Origin: Azospirillum sp. TSH64
GTDB lineage: Bacteria > Pseudomonadota > Alphaproteobacteria > Azospirillales > Azospirillaceae
Direction of reading: 5' to 3'
Assembly (NCBI RefSeq): GCF_003116035.1
Contig: NZ_LGQW01000015.1
Location: 5,242,353 to 5,306,352, forward strand
DNA length: 64,000 bases
Shown here: positions 8,200 to 18,876 of the stretch, one piece after another
Layout of the letters: every line of letters begins with the position of its first letter
Numbering within the stretch: position 1 is the first letter of the stretch
Position numbers and translations under genes: made by a program
Notes under the pieces: model-generated
Database searches by the model: none
What the model was told of the DNA's origin: nothing
The model's input: only the letters and a program-made list of their open reading frames with translations

Positions 8200-9753
8200 A
8201 TGAGCGACGCACCCGATACCACCATCCTGGAGCCTGTGCCGCCATCCCAGGCCGCGCAGCCCAATTTCCTCGACCGCGCGCTGGACAACCTGCGCACCCG
8301 CTGGCGCGAGATCGCAGCCTCGGCCCGCGGTGCCGTCGGCGCACCGCCGCGCACCCATCTGCCCAAGGAGGACGCCGAGCGCCTGAAGGAGCAGATCGAG
8401 GCCTGCCTGGAATCGCGCGGCGGCGAGGTTTCCGCCCGTGCCCGTGCCGCCCAGCTCGGCCGCACCTATCTGGCGCTCGATCCGCAGGGACGGCGCAATT
8501 TCCTTGTGATGCTCGCGCGCGACTTCGACGTCGACCGCGACGCGGTGATGGACGCGATGGCGACCTTCCAGGCGGCGGCCGATCCGGTGGCCCGCGGCCA
8601 TGCCGAACGGGCCTTGCGCCGCGCGCTGGAACCGCCGCGCCTGCGGCTGCTGACCCAGTTCAACGCCCTGCCGGAAGGGGTGAAGTTCCTGGTCGATCTG
8701 CGCGCCGAGCTGATGGAGATGGCGCGCGGCGAACCGCTGCTTCAGGCGCTGGAAGACGATCTGAAGAATCTGTTGCGCGCCTGGTTCGATGTCGGCTTCC
8801 TGGAGATGCACCGCATCACCTGGGACAGCCCGGCCTCGCTGCTGGAAAAGCTGATCAAATACGAGGCGGTGCACGAGATCAGCGGCTGGCAGGACCTGAA
8901 GGACCGGCTCGATTCGGACCGGCGCTGCTTCGCCTTTTTCCACCCGCGCATGCCGCACGAGCCGCTGATCTTCGTCGAGGTGGCCCTGGTCCAGGGCATG
9001 TCGGACAATGTGCAGGCTCTGCTCGACCCGACCGCCCCGGTCTGCGATCCCAAGAGCGCCGACAGCGCCATCTTCTACTCGATCTCCAACGCCCAGGTCG
9101 GGCTGGCCGGCATCAGCTTCGGCAATTTCCTGATCAAGCGGGTCGTCGACGGGCTGGCGACCGAGTTTCCCAACATCACCTGCTACGCCACACTGTCGCC
9201 CATTCCTGGGTTCCGGCGCTGGTTCGACCGTGTGCTCGACCGCGACGGCGACGCCCTGCTGACCAATGCGGAAGCCGAGCGCATCGCCGAGCGGCTGGCC
9301 GAACTTGACCGGGCGGCCGATGCGGATGCCTCCACCGAAGGCGGTGTCGGGACCGACGAATCGCCGCTGCTCGCCCGCGCACTCGCCGGTCCCGGCTGGG
9401 CGGAGGACGAGGAGTTGCAGAAGCGCCTGCGCGGCCCGCTGATGCGGCTGGGCGTCCATTACCTGACCACGGTGCAGGAGGCGAAGGGCCATGGCCGCGC
9501 CCGTGCGCTGGATCCGGTCGCGCATTTCCACCTGACCAACGGTGCCCGGATGGAACGGCTGAACTGGCTGGCCGACAGGTCGGCCAAAGGGCTGAAACAA
9601 TCGCTGGGGATGATGATCAACTACCGTTACCGGCTGGGCGAGATCGATGCCAACCACGAGGCCTACACCGGCGAGGGGCGCATCATCACTTCGTCCGCCG
9701 TGCGATCGCTGGACAGGGCAGGGAGCAAGGCGGGGGGCAAGGCCGGCGGCTGA
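8200..9753 (+). CDS. malonyl-CoA decarboxylase
   Basis: This 517-residue protein matches malonyl-CoA decarboxylase along its length. The N-terminal helical bundle spans roughly residues 20-190. The C-terminal GNAT-like catalytic domain has IFYSISNAQVGLAGISFGNF, ITCYATLSPIPGFRRWF and the catalytic-His region DPVAHFHLTNGARMERLNWL. It converts malonyl-CoA to acetyl-CoA and CO2, either for malonate use or to control fatty-acid metabolism. No malonyl-CoA synthetase or malonate transporter is nearby, so the role is open. MSDAPDTTI at 8200 is preferred to an upstream alternative that adds 12 Arg-rich residues. Confidence 0.93.
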   Translation: MSDAPDTTILEPVPPSQAAQPNFLDRALDNLRTRWREIAASARGAVGAPPRTHLPKEDAERLKEQIEACLESRGGEVSARARAAQLGRTYLALDPQGRRNFLVMLARDFDVDRDAVMDAMATFQAAADPVARGHAERALRRALEPPRLRLLTQFNALPEGVKFLVDLRAELMEMARGEPLLQALEDDLKNLLRAWFDVGFLEMHRITWDSPASLLEKLIKYEAVHEISGWQDLKDRLDSDRRCFAFFHPRMPHEPLIFVEVALVQGMSDNVQALLDPTAPVCDPKSADSAIFYSISNAQVGLAGISFGNFLIKRVVDGLATEFPNITCYATLSPIPGFRRWFDRVLDRDGDALLTNAEAERIAERLAELDRAADADASTEGGVGTDESPLLARALAGPGWAEDEELQKRLRGPLMRLGVHYLTTVQEAKGHGRARALDPVAHFHLTNGARMERLNWLADRSAKGLKQSLGMMINYRYRLGEIDANHEAYTGEGRIITSSAVRSLDRAGSKAGGKAGG

Positions 9754-9890
9754 CGCGAAAAGACCGGGCCCCACTCTCTCGGGCGGGTCCAATTTGCCTG
9801 TTTGCTTCCGCCGCGCTGTGCTATAGACCGGACTTCGCCGGCGGTCCGGCGGGTGTTTGCGCACCCGTCGCGGCTGCCTTTGCCATGAAC

Positions 9891-9975
<85 letters not shown>

Positions 9976-10066
9976 TGGCAACACCTTGGACCGCATGGAC
10001 AACACGGATTCGGGCCGCCCGGACGGGCGCCGCCGGGCCGGACCAACGAGATAGGCTTTCGTTCCG

Positions 10067-11410
10067 ATGAACATCACCGAGACCAGCACCGACGGCCTCA
10101 AGCGCGAATTTCAGGTCGTCATTTCCGCCAAGGACATCGAAGAGAAGGTGAACGGCAAGCTGGAAGAGCTGCGCCGTACGGTCCAGCTGCCGGGCTTCCG
10201 TCCGGGCAAGGTGCCGGTCACCGTGATCAAGCAGCGCTATTTCGGCGGCGTGCTGTCCGAGGTGCTGGAAGACGCCATCTCCGACAGCTCGCGCCAGGCG
10301 CTGAGCGAGCGCGGCCTGCGCGTCGCCCTGCAGCCGAAGATCGAGGTCGAGAAGTACGAGGACGGCGGCGACCTCACCTACAAGATGGCGGTCGAGCTGC
10401 TGCCCGACGTCGAGCCGGGCGACTTCACCGGCCTGGAGCTGGAGAAGCCGGTCGCCGAGGTGAGCGAAGAGGCGGTCAACGAGGCGGTCACCCGTCTGGC
10501 GTCCGCCCACTCGACCCAGGCCCCGGTCACCGAGGACCGCGCTGCCGAGACCGGCGACATCGCCGTGATCGACTTCGCCGGCACGGTCGACGGCGAGGCG
10601 CTGGAAGGCATGGACGGCAAGGACTACCCGCTGGAGCTGGGTGCCGGCCGCTTCGTTCCGGGCTTCGAGGAGCAGCTGGTCGGCGTCAAGGCCGGCGAGC
10701 ACCGCACCGTCAACGTCACCTTCCCGGAAGACTACCCGCATGAGCGCCTGAAGGGTGCTGCGACCGTCTTCGAGGTCGACGTGAAGGAGCTGCGCAAGAA
10801 CGTCCCGGCCGAGGTCAATGACGAACTCGCCAAGGAGTTCGGCATGGAGAGCCTGGAAAAGATGCGCGAAGCCATCCGCGACCGCATCAAGGGCGAGTAT
10901 AACGGCCTGTCGCGCCTGCGCGTGAAGCGCCAGCTGCTCGACAAGCTGGCCGAGGCCCATTCCTTCGAGGTGCCGGCCGGCATGGTCGACATCGAGTTCG
11001 AGGGCATCTGGGCCCGCCTGCAGGAAGAGCTGAAGAACGGCACCGCCGGCGAGGACGCCGACAAGTCCGAGGACGAGCTGAAGGCCGAGTACCGCTCGAT
11101 CGCCGAGCGCCGCGTCCGCCTGGGTCTGCTGCTGTCGGAAGTCGGCCGCCGCAACAACATCCAGGTCACCCAGGACGAGGTGAACCGTGCCCTGATCAAC
11201 GAAGCCCGCCGCTTCCCCGGTCAGGAGCGTCAGGTGTTCGAGTTCTTCAAGCAGAACCAGCAGGCGCTCGAGAACCTCCGCGCCCCGATCTTCGAGGACA
11301 AGGTCGTCGACCACATCCTGGATCAGGCCAAGGTCACCGAGAAGACCGTCAGCGTCGAAGAGCTGACGAAGGACGAGGACGAGGCCGGCAACGAGTCTGC
11401 GGCCGCCTAA
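10067..11410 (+). CDS. tig: trigger factor (ribosome-associated chaperone and prolyl isomerase)
   Basis: The 447-residue product is trigger factor. The N-terminal ribosome-binding domain has the signature GFRPGKVPVTVIKQRYFG (about residues 43-60). The FKBP-like PPIase domain (about 150-240) includes DRAAETGDIAVIDFAG and FVPGFEEQLVG, and the C-terminal helical chaperone domain follows to an acidic tail. It binds nascent chains at the ribosome exit. It begins the conserved tig-clpP-clpX run. The Shine-Dalgarno is weak. Confidence 0.97.
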   Translation: MNITETSTDGLKREFQVVISAKDIEEKVNGKLEELRRTVQLPGFRPGKVPVTVIKQRYFGGVLSEVLEDAISDSSRQALSERGLRVALQPKIEVEKYEDGGDLTYKMAVELLPDVEPGDFTGLELEKPVAEVSEEAVNEAVTRLASAHSTQAPVTEDRAAETGDIAVIDFAGTVDGEALEGMDGKDYPLELGAGRFVPGFEEQLVGVKAGEHRTVNVTFPEDYPHERLKGAATVFEVDVKELRKNVPAEVNDELAKEFGMESLEKMREAIRDRIKGEYNGLSRLRVKRQLLDKLAEAHSFEVPAGMVDIEFEGIWARLQEELKNGTAGEDADKSEDELKAEYRSIAERRVRLGLLLSEVGRRNNIQVTQDEVNRALINEARRFPGQERQVFEFFKQNQQALENLRAPIFEDKVVDHILDQAKVTEKTVSVEELTKDEDEAGNESAAA

Positions 11411-11424
11411 CTCCCCAAAAGGAG

Positions 11425-11450
11425 TGGGGGCGGACTACCATCCGCCCCCA
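11425..11450 (+). terminator. hairpin between tig and clpP
   Basis: TGGGGGCGGA pairs perfectly with TCCGCCCCCA around CTACCA, 14 bases after tig. No T-run follows, so it may be a partial terminator or a processing/stability hairpin. Confidence 0.4.
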
Positions 11451-11522
11451 AAGGTTCCTATATGTGGTTCCGTGCCGGCAACGATCACCGGTTCAGCCAA
11501 CTGCGGGGGCAGGGAAGAACAC

Positions 11523-12149
<627 letters not shown>

Positions 12150-12180
12150 GCCGCGGGTCCTCGGCCCTCCCAACAAAGGG

Positions 12181-12209
12181 TTGATCGGGTCGTGACGCTG
12201 TTGTTGAAT
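12181..12209 (+). promoter_or_regulatory. possible sigma-70 promoter upstream of clpX
   Basis: TTGATC and TTGAAT are separated by 17 bases in the 286-base clpP-clpX gap. The -10 box matches in only four of six positions. Further on, a CGGTTCC/GGAACCG hairpin (12236-12254) is the only other visible structure in the gap. Confidence 0.25.
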
Positions 12210-12435
12210 GGCGGTGACACGATCCGGTCATGGAGCGGTTCCGATAAGGAACCGGTCCCGAATGGGGAGAGTCTCGCAAGGGACCCGGCTATGCGGATCG
12301 TGATGCGTCGCCAAAACGGCGCATGACCTTGTCGCGGACGCCGTCCGCGATAACCTGAGTAGGACCGGCGTCGGGGGGCGCCGCGAACGGGCATGGCCCC
12401 AGGGGCCACGCCTCCCGCGAGATGACGGAGTACCG

Positions 12436-13698
12436 ATGAGCAAGTCCAGCAGCGGCGATTCGAAGAATACGCTCTACTGCTCCTTCTGCGGCAAGAGCCA
12501 GCACGAGGTCCGCAAGCTGATTGCCGGTCCGACGGTGTTCATCTGCGATGAATGCGTCGAACTGTGCATGGACATCATTCGCGAGGAGAACAAGACGACC
12601 CTCGTGAAGTCCCGCGACGGGGTTCCGACTCCGCGCGACATTCATGCGGTGCTCGACGATTACGTCATCGGACAGTCCTACGCCAAGCGCGTGCTGTCGG
12701 TGGCGGTGCACAACCACTACAAGCGCCTCGCCCACGGGACGAAGCACAACGACGTCGAACTGGCGAAGTCGAACATCCTGCTGATCGGCCCGACCGGCTG
12801 CGGCAAGACGCTGCTGGCCCAGACGCTGGCCCGCATCATCGACGTTCCCTTCACCATGGCAGACGCCACGACGCTGACCGAAGCCGGTTACGTCGGCGAG
12901 GACGTCGAGAACATCATCCTCAAGCTGCTCCAGGCCGCCGACTACAATGTCGAGCGGGCGCAGCGCGGCATCGTCTACATCGACGAGGTCGACAAGATCA
13001 GCCGCAAGTCCGACAACCCGTCGATCACCCGTGACGTGTCGGGCGAGGGCGTGCAGCAGGCCCTGCTGAAGATCATGGAGGGCACCGTCGCCTCCGTGCC
13101 GCCGCAGGGCGGGCGCAAGCATCCGCAGCAGGAATTCCTGCAGGTCGACACCAGCAACATCCTGTTCATCTGCGGCGGCGCTTTTGCCGGCCTGGACAAG
13201 ATCATCGCCCAGCGCGGCAAGGGCACCAGCATCGGCTTCGGCGCCGATGTGCGCTCCGCCGACGAGCGCGCCACCGGTGAGATCCTGCACGAGGTCGAGC
13301 CCGAGGATCTGCTGAAGTTCGGCCTGATCCCGGAATTCATCGGCCGTCTGCCGGTTCTGGCCACCCTGTCCGATCTGGACGAGGCGGCGCTGGTCGAGAT
13401 CCTCAGCAAGCCGAAGAACGCCCTGGTCAAGCAGTACCAGCGCCTGTTCGAGATGGAGGACGTCCATCTGGAGTTCTCCGAGGACGCCATGCGCGCCATC
13501 GCCCACAAGGCGATTGCCCGCAAGACCGGCGCTCGCGGCCTGCGGTCGATCATGGAAGCCATTCTGCTCGATCCGATGTTCGATCTGCCGGGCCTGACCG
13601 GCATCGAGAGCATCCTGGTCAACAAGGAAGTGGTCGAAGGGCGGGCCAAGCCGCTCTACGTCCATGCGGAACGGCGCAGCGAAGCGCCTGGTGCATAA
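12436..13698 (+). CDS. clpX: ATP-dependent Clp protease ATP-binding subunit ClpX
   Basis: This 420-residue AAA+ unfoldase delivers substrates to ClpP. The N-terminal zinc domain has Cys15, Cys18, Cys37 and Cys40. The Walker A is GPTGCGKTLLAQ, the Walker B region is IVYIDEVDKI, and the pore and sensor segments are standard, with ARKTGARGLRSIME near the C-terminus. A GGAG site precedes the ATG. It is followed by a strong terminator, so lon is not in the same transcript. Confidence 0.98.
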   Translation: MSKSSSGDSKNTLYCSFCGKSQHEVRKLIAGPTVFICDECVELCMDIIREENKTTLVKSRDGVPTPRDIHAVLDDYVIGQSYAKRVLSVAVHNHYKRLAHGTKHNDVELAKSNILLIGPTGCGKTLLAQTLARIIDVPFTMADATTLTEAGYVGEDVENIILKLLQAADYNVERAQRGIVYIDEVDKISRKSDNPSITRDVSGEGVQQALLKIMEGTVASVPPQGGRKHPQQEFLQVDTSNILFICGGAFAGLDKIIAQRGKGTSIGFGADVRSADERATGEILHEVEPEDLLKFGLIPEFIGRLPVLATLSDLDEAALVEILSKPKNALVKQYQRLFEMEDVHLEFSEDAMRAIAHKAIARKTGARGLRSIMEAILLDPMFDLPGLTGIESILVNKEVVEGRAKPLYVHAERRSEAPGA

Positions 13699-13727
13699 CC
13701 GTCTGGGTTTTCCCGGTGCGGAAATCT

Positions 13728-13762
13728 AAAAAAGGGACGCTTCGGCGTCCCTTTTTCTTTTT
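13728..13762 (+). terminator. Rho-independent terminator after clpX
   Basis: AAAAAGGGACGC-TTCG-GCGTCCCTTTTT is followed by CTTTTT. The UUCG tetraloop and flanking A/T runs make it strong and possibly bidirectional. Confidence 0.9.
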
Positions 13763-13984
13763 CCGATTGTCGCCGCGGATCCCAATAAAACCATTCTCTG
13801 CATTGGTCTTGTCGGATGGAAACCGTTGAATAAGAGAATAACTTCAACAAATTTAACGAATATAAAAAGATAACGCCGTAATGTCGGCGCAGAGACATTG
13901 GGTAGGGTGGATGATCTGCCTTCATTCCAGGCTTGGCATCACCGCTATCCATTGTTTGCGCACGAATATTGCGGTGAGCGGGAA

Positions 13985-16057
13985 ATGAAAATACGCAGTT
14001 TCCTTTACGTTTGCTTGGCGTGCGTCGGAGTGGTCGCTTCGGTTCCGGCCACTTGGCTTGCGGTGCAGGAAATCAACTCGGCCGGCCGGGCATCCGCTGC
14101 CAGGGACGTGGTGGACGTGCTGGGCGCCGCCACTGCTGTGAACGAGGCGATGGCGCTCGAGCGCGGCGTCGTCAACCTGCCGCTGACGGCAGGAACGGCG
14201 ATCGACGACGGTGGCCGGGACTCTCTCAAGAAGGCCCGTGCACAGTCCGACGCTGCGCTCGCCCGCTACGTTGCCGCCGCCAAGGCGCTGGGCGACCCGA
14301 AGTCCGCCGACGAGACCGCCGCCCTGGGCAACAGTCTGGCGACCGTCCGCGCCCAGGTCGACGGCTGGCTGGTGAAGGACCGGTCCGGTCGCCCGACGGA
14401 CGCCTCGGCGCAGTTCTTCGCCGGCATGGTCAAGGTCACGAGCCAGGTCGGGGTGACGATGAACCGACTCGGCCATCGCTTGAACGACCTTGATGCCACC
14501 GTCGGCGACCGGGCCGACATCGCGGTTCGCGCCGCCCAACTGCGGGAAATGGCCGGCCAGCAGTCGGTACTCTATCTGCGCGCACTGGGAACCGGCAAGC
14601 CGATGACCCCTGAGGCCGAAGCGGAGGCGATGACGCTGGAGGGGCGGATCTCGGCCAATTGGGAGTCGGTCGAGGACGATATCGTCACCGGCGAGATGGA
14701 GCCGGCCCTGCGGATGGCGCTGGAGACTGCCCGGAAAGGCTACATTCAGGGTTTCGGTGGCTTCAAGACCCGCGTTCTGACCGCATCGCGGGCGGGCAGG
14801 CCTTATGATTTGGACGGTGCGGAATGGCGCCGCTCGGCCTCGCCCCTGCTGCAGGACCTGCTGGTGATCCGCGACGCCGGCTTCGCCGTCGGGCGGGAAC
14901 TGGCCGACAGCCATCAGGCCTCGGCTCTGCGTCATTTGATGCTGGCGGCTGGAATCATCGTCGCCGGGCTCGGCGCATTGCTGGGTGTGGCGGTTGCGAT
15001 CACGCGCCGGGCCTCGCGTCCCATCGTCGAACTGGCCCGGATCGTCGGTGCGATTGCCGGCGGCCGGCGTGACCTCGACGTCCTCCACCGGAACCGCTCG
15101 GATGAAATCGGCGAGATGGCCGCGGCAATCGACGTGCTGCAAACCAGCGCCCGCGGGGCCGACGACGCCGAAGCCCGCCGCCGGACGGAACTGGAGCAGC
15201 GCGAGGAGAACCGGCGCGCCATGGAACGGGCGACGCAGGATTTCGTGGCGCAGCTCGAATCTGTGGTCGGACATCTGTCCGCCACGGCGGACTCCGTGCG
15301 CAGCAACTCCGAACGCCTGTCGTCCGCTGCGGAAAGCGCCTCGTCCCTCTCGTCCTCCGTGGCATCCGCCTCGGAACTGGCCAACGGCAACATCCAGACG
15401 GTCGCGGCCGCCGCGGAGCAGCTGCAATCCTCCATCGGCGAGATCAGCCGCCGGATCGACGACGCGTCCCGGATCGCCCAGGATGCGGTGCGCGAGGCCG
15501 GCAGCACGGCCGGGATCGTCGCGACCTTGGCCGACCGTGCCGCCGGCATCGGCTCGGTGGTCGATATGATCAGCTCCATCGCCTCCCAGACCAACCTTCT
15601 GGCGCTGAACGCCACCATCGAGGCCGCCCGTGCCGGTGAAGCCGGCAAGGGATTCGCCGTCGTCGCCAGCGAAGTGAAGAATCTGGCCGGCCAGACCGCG
15701 AAGGCCACCGACGACATCCAGCTTCGCGTCGGGGAGATTCGCGACGTCAGCGGCAGTGCGGTGACCGCCATCGACGCCATCAGCCGCACCGTCGCCGCGA
15801 TCAGCGAGGCGGCGTCGGCCGTCGCCGCAGCGGTGGAGCAGCAGAATGCCGCCACCCGCGAGATCGCCCGGAACATCCAGGCGGCCGCCCAGGGCACCGT
15901 GGAGGTGTCCGGCAGCATCGGACAGGTCGCTTCCACCGCCGAAAGCACGCGCGTCGCGTCCGGAGAGCTGCTGACCGCATCGCGCGGCCTGTCGCATGAG
16001 GCCGGAACACTGCGTACGACCGTCGATGGCTATGTGAACCGCCTCAAAACCGCTTGA
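13985..16057 (+). CDS. methyl-accepting chemotaxis protein, transmembrane
   Basis: The 690-residue chemoreceptor has an N-terminal membrane segment (about residues 5-27), a long periplasmic helical sensor region to about 315, a second membrane segment (HLMLAAGIIVAGLGALLGVAVAI) and a HAMP domain. The signalling tip is the standard hairpin (TNLLALNATIEAARAGEAGK, then FAVVASEVKNLAGQTAKAT). There is no C-terminal CheR/CheB-tethering pentapeptide. The ligand is unknown. The start at 13985 gives a normal signal-anchor; the frame extends 29 residues upstream without purpose. It sits alone between the clpX terminator and lon, behind an AT-rich leader unlike its surroundings. Confidence 0.92.
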   Translation: MKIRSFLYVCLACVGVVASVPATWLAVQEINSAGRASAARDVVDVLGAATAVNEAMALERGVVNLPLTAGTAIDDGGRDSLKKARAQSDAALARYVAAAKALGDPKSADETAALGNSLATVRAQVDGWLVKDRSGRPTDASAQFFAGMVKVTSQVGVTMNRLGHRLNDLDATVGDRADIAVRAAQLREMAGQQSVLYLRALGTGKPMTPEAEAEAMTLEGRISANWESVEDDIVTGEMEPALRMALETARKGYIQGFGGFKTRVLTASRAGRPYDLDGAEWRRSASPLLQDLLVIRDAGFAVGRELADSHQASALRHLMLAAGIIVAGLGALLGVAVAITRRASRPIVELARIVGAIAGGRRDLDVLHRNRSDEIGEMAAAIDVLQTSARGADDAEARRRTELEQREENRRAMERATQDFVAQLESVVGHLSATADSVRSNSERLSSAAESASSLSSSVASASELANGNIQTVAAAAEQLQSSIGEISRRIDDASRIAQDAVREAGSTAGIVATLADRAAGIGSVVDMISSIASQTNLLALNATIEAARAGEAGKGFAVVASEVKNLAGQTAKATDDIQLRVGEIRDVSGSAVTAIDAISRTVAAISEAASAVAAAVEQQNAATREIARNIQAAAQGTVEVSGSIGQVASTAESTRVASGELLTASRGLSHEAGTLRTTVDGYVNRLKTA

Positions 16058-16081
16058 TCCGGCAAAAACGGGGAGGGAAGC

Positions 16082-16117
16082 GGCGGTTTCCTGCCAGGTT
16101 GCGGCTTGGAAACCGCC
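16082..16117 (+). terminator. hairpin downstream of the chemoreceptor gene
   Basis: GGCGGTTTC pairs with GAAACCGCC across an 18-base loop, 24 bases after the stop. There is no T-run, so termination is only possible. Confidence 0.35.
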
Positions 16118-16135
16118 CTTGGGGGTTGTCAGCCC

Positions 16136-16166
16136 CTTGAAGGCCGCAGGGCCGTGTGCCACGTTA
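16136..16166 (+). promoter_or_regulatory. candidate heat-shock (RpoH) promoter of lon
   Basis: CTTGAA is followed after 17 bases by CCACGTTA, about 98 bases before the lon ATG. The -35 is a good heat-shock match and the -10 only partial. Confidence 0.35.
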
Positions 16167-16263
16167 GTCGGGTGCCGTAGGCGATCTCCGCGCTCAACCC
16201 GAGGCGGGGGCTGTGTCAGGCCCATTCCGGGCTGGCGGCGATCCATTCATTGAGGCCCTGCCC

Positions 16264-18678
16264 ATGATCGAACTCTCCCGTGGTGCCCTCTACCCGGTCC
16301 TGCCGCTGCGCGACATCGTGGTCTTCCCCCACATGATCGTGCCGCTGTTCGTCGGGCGCGAGAAGTCCGTGCGCGCGTTGGAAGACGTGATGAAGGATGA
16401 CAAGCAGATCCTGCTCGTCACCCAGAAGAACGCTGCGCAGGACGATCCGACTCCGGCCGACATCTACAGCGTCGGCACCGTCGGCACCGTGTTGCAGCTG
16501 CTCAAGCTGCCGGACGGGACCGTCAAGGTGCTGGTGGAAGGCGGCCAGCGGGCCGCCATCACCAAGTTTGCCGACAATGAGGAGTTCTTCCAGGCCCAGG
16601 CCGAGCTGGTCGAGGAAAAGACCGGCGAGAACCAGGAGCTGGAGGCGCTGAGCCGCGCCGTCGTCTCCCAGTTCGAGCAGTACATCAAGCTGAACAAGAA
16701 GATCCCGCCGGAAGTGCTGGTCTCGATCAACCAGATCGAGGAAGCCGGCAAGCTGGCCGACACCGTCGCGTCGCATCTGGCGCTGAAGATTCCGGAAAAG
16801 CAGCAGCTGCTGGAATGCGCCACCGTGTCGGAGCGTCTGGAGCGGGTCTATGCCTTCATGGAAGGCGAGATCGGCGTGCTGCAGGTGGAAAAGCGCATCC
16901 GCAACCGCGTCAAGCGGCAGATGGAGAAGACTCAGCGCGAATACTACCTGAACGAGCAGCTGAAGGCGATCCAGAAGGAACTCGGCGAGACCGAGGACGG
17001 CCGCGACGAATCGGCGGAGCTGGAAGAGAAGATCAACAAGACCCGCTTCTCCAAGGAAGCCCGCGAGAAGGCGCTCGCCGAGCTGAAGAAGCTGCGGTCG
17101 ATGAGCCCGATGTCGGCCGAGGCCACCGTGGTCCGCAACTACCTGGATTGGATGCTGTCCATTCCGTGGAAGAAGCGCACCAAGGTGAAGCGTGACCTGA
17201 AGCTGGCCCAAAAGGTGCTGGACGACGATCATTACGGTCTGGAGAAGGTCAAGGAGCGCATCCTCGAGTATCTCGCCGTCCAGAACCGCATGAACAAGGT
17301 CAAGGGACCGATCCTCTGCCTCGTCGGACCGCCCGGCGTCGGCAAGACCTCGCTCGGCAAGTCGATCGGCAAGGCCACCGGCCGCAACTTCGTCCGCATG
17401 TCGCTGGGCGGCGTTCGTGACGAGGCCGAGGTCCGCGGCCACCGCCGCACCTATATCGGTTCCATGCCCGGCAAGGTCATCCAGGGCATGAAGAAGGCGA
17501 AGTCGTCGAACCCGCTCTTCCTGCTCGACGAGATCGACAAGCTCGGCGCCGACTGGCGCGGCGACCCGTCGTCGGCCCTGCTGGAGGTCCTGGATCCGGA
17601 GCAGAACGGCACCTTCAACGACCATTACCTGGAGGTCGACTACGACCTGTCCGACGTGATGTTCGTCTGCACGGCCAACACGATGCGCATGCCGCAGCCG
17701 CTGCTGGACCGCATGGAGATCATCCGCGTCGCCGGTTACACCGAGGACGAGAAGGTCGAGATCTCCAAGCGCCACCTGATCGAGAAGCAGATCGAGGCGA
17801 ACGGCCTGAAGAAGGGCGAGTTCACCATCTCCGATGACGCGCTGCGCGATCTGGTTCGCTACTACACGCGGGAAGCCGGTGTCCGTTCGCTGGAACGCGA
17901 GATCGCCAACCTTTGCCGCAAGGCGGTGAAGGAGATCCTGCTGAAGAGCGGCGGCAACGCCAAGGTCGCGGTCACCCGCCGCAACCTCGACAAGTATGCC
18001 GGCGTCCGCCGTTTCCATTATGGCGAGGCGGAGCTGGAGGATCTGGTGGGCGTCACCACCGGTCTGGCCTGGACCGAAGTCGGCGGCGAGCTGCTGTCGA
18101 TCGAGGCCGTGGGCCTGCCCGGCAAGGGCCGCGTCACCACCACCGGCAAGCTGGGCGACGTGATGAAGGAATCGGTCCAGGCGGCCGAGAGCTACGTCAA
18201 GTCGCGCGCCACCGCCTTCGGCATCAAGCCGACGCTGTTCGAGAAGAAGGACATCCACGTCCACGTTCCCGAAGGCGCCACGCCGAAGGATGGCCCGTCG
18301 GCCGGTGTCGCCATGGCCACCTCCATCGTCTCGGTGCTGACCGGCATTCCGGTGCGCAAGGATGTGGCGATGACCGGCGAGATCACGCTGCGCGGCCGGG
18401 TGCTGCCGATCGGCGGCCTGAAGGAGAAGCTGCTGGCCGCCCTGCGCGGCGGCATCAAGCATGTGCTGATCCCGAAGGACAACGAGAAGGATCTTGCCGA
18501 CATCCCGGACAACGTGAAGCGCGGGTTGGAGATCATGCCCGTCGGCACGGTGGACGAGGTGCTGCGCAACGCGCTGGTCCGTCCGCTGGAGCCCATCGAG
18601 TGGACCGAGCCGGAGGTCGAGGCGGCCGCGGCGAAGGCTCAGGAGAAGGGTGCCGACGGCGAGGCTCTGCGTCACTGA
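16264..18678 (+). CDS. lon: ATP-dependent endopeptidase Lon
   Basis: The 804-residue hexameric protease degrades damaged and regulatory proteins. The N-terminal LON substrate domain begins LYPVLPLRDIVVFPHMIVPLF, the AAA+ module has Walker A GPPGVGKTSLGKS and Walker B FLLDEIDKLG, and the C-terminal protease domain holds the catalytic Ser in PKDGPSAGVAMA and Lys in GGLKEKLLAA. The ATG at 16264 is the family start; 17 extra in-frame residues upstream are not needed. A possible heat-shock promoter precedes it and hupB follows, the usual order. Confidence 0.98.
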   Translation: MIELSRGALYPVLPLRDIVVFPHMIVPLFVGREKSVRALEDVMKDDKQILLVTQKNAAQDDPTPADIYSVGTVGTVLQLLKLPDGTVKVLVEGGQRAAITKFADNEEFFQAQAELVEEKTGENQELEALSRAVVSQFEQYIKLNKKIPPEVLVSINQIEEAGKLADTVASHLALKIPEKQQLLECATVSERLERVYAFMEGEIGVLQVEKRIRNRVKRQMEKTQREYYLNEQLKAIQKELGETEDGRDESAELEEKINKTRFSKEAREKALAELKKLRSMSPMSAEATVVRNYLDWMLSIPWKKRTKVKRDLKLAQKVLDDDHYGLEKVKERILEYLAVQNRMNKVKGPILCLVGPPGVGKTSLGKSIGKATGRNFVRMSLGGVRDEAEVRGHRRTYIGSMPGKVIQGMKKAKSSNPLFLLDEIDKLGADWRGDPSSALLEVLDPEQNGTFNDHYLEVDYDLSDVMFVCTANTMRMPQPLLDRMEIIRVAGYTEDEKVEISKRHLIEKQIEANGLKKGEFTISDDALRDLVRYYTREAGVRSLEREIANLCRKAVKEILLKSGGNAKVAVTRRNLDKYAGVRRFHYGEAELEDLVGVTTGLAWTEVGGELLSIEAVGLPGKGRVTTTGKLGDVMKESVQAAESYVKSRATAFGIKPTLFEKKDIHVHVPEGATPKDGPSAGVAMATSIVSVLTGIPVRKDVAMTGEITLRGRVLPIGGLKEKLLAALRGGIKHVLIPKDNEKDLADIPDNVKRGLEIMPVGTVDEVLRNALVRPLEPIEWTEPEVEAAAAKAQEKGADGEALRH

Positions 18679-18765
18679 TCCGGGACCGGCGGTCGCGATC
18701 CGATCGTGACCGCCGCCCTCGGGCGTGACTTTTGGGACAAGAGCCGCTTTGCCGCCCGTCGGGAA

Positions 18766-18794
18766 TTGACGGGCAGCAAGCGCTGTGCTTATCC
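18766..18794 (+). promoter_or_regulatory. sigma-70 promoter of hupB
   Basis: TTGACG-N17-TTATCC lies about 80 bases before the hupB start. Spacing is ideal and the boxes match in five and four positions. Confidence 0.6.
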
Positions 18795-18876
18795 TTTGCT
18801 TCCAAAAAGTCGTGGACGAAAAGTCCTGGGGCGGCTTTTGTCTTTCAGTATTTGCTGAATTTCGAAGGGGGATTGC

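Noticed and set aside
11455..11468. CCTATATGTG before clpP as a heat-shock -10 element
   Set aside because: It matches an alphaproteobacterial RpoH -10 well, but there is no CTTG 17-18 bases upstream.
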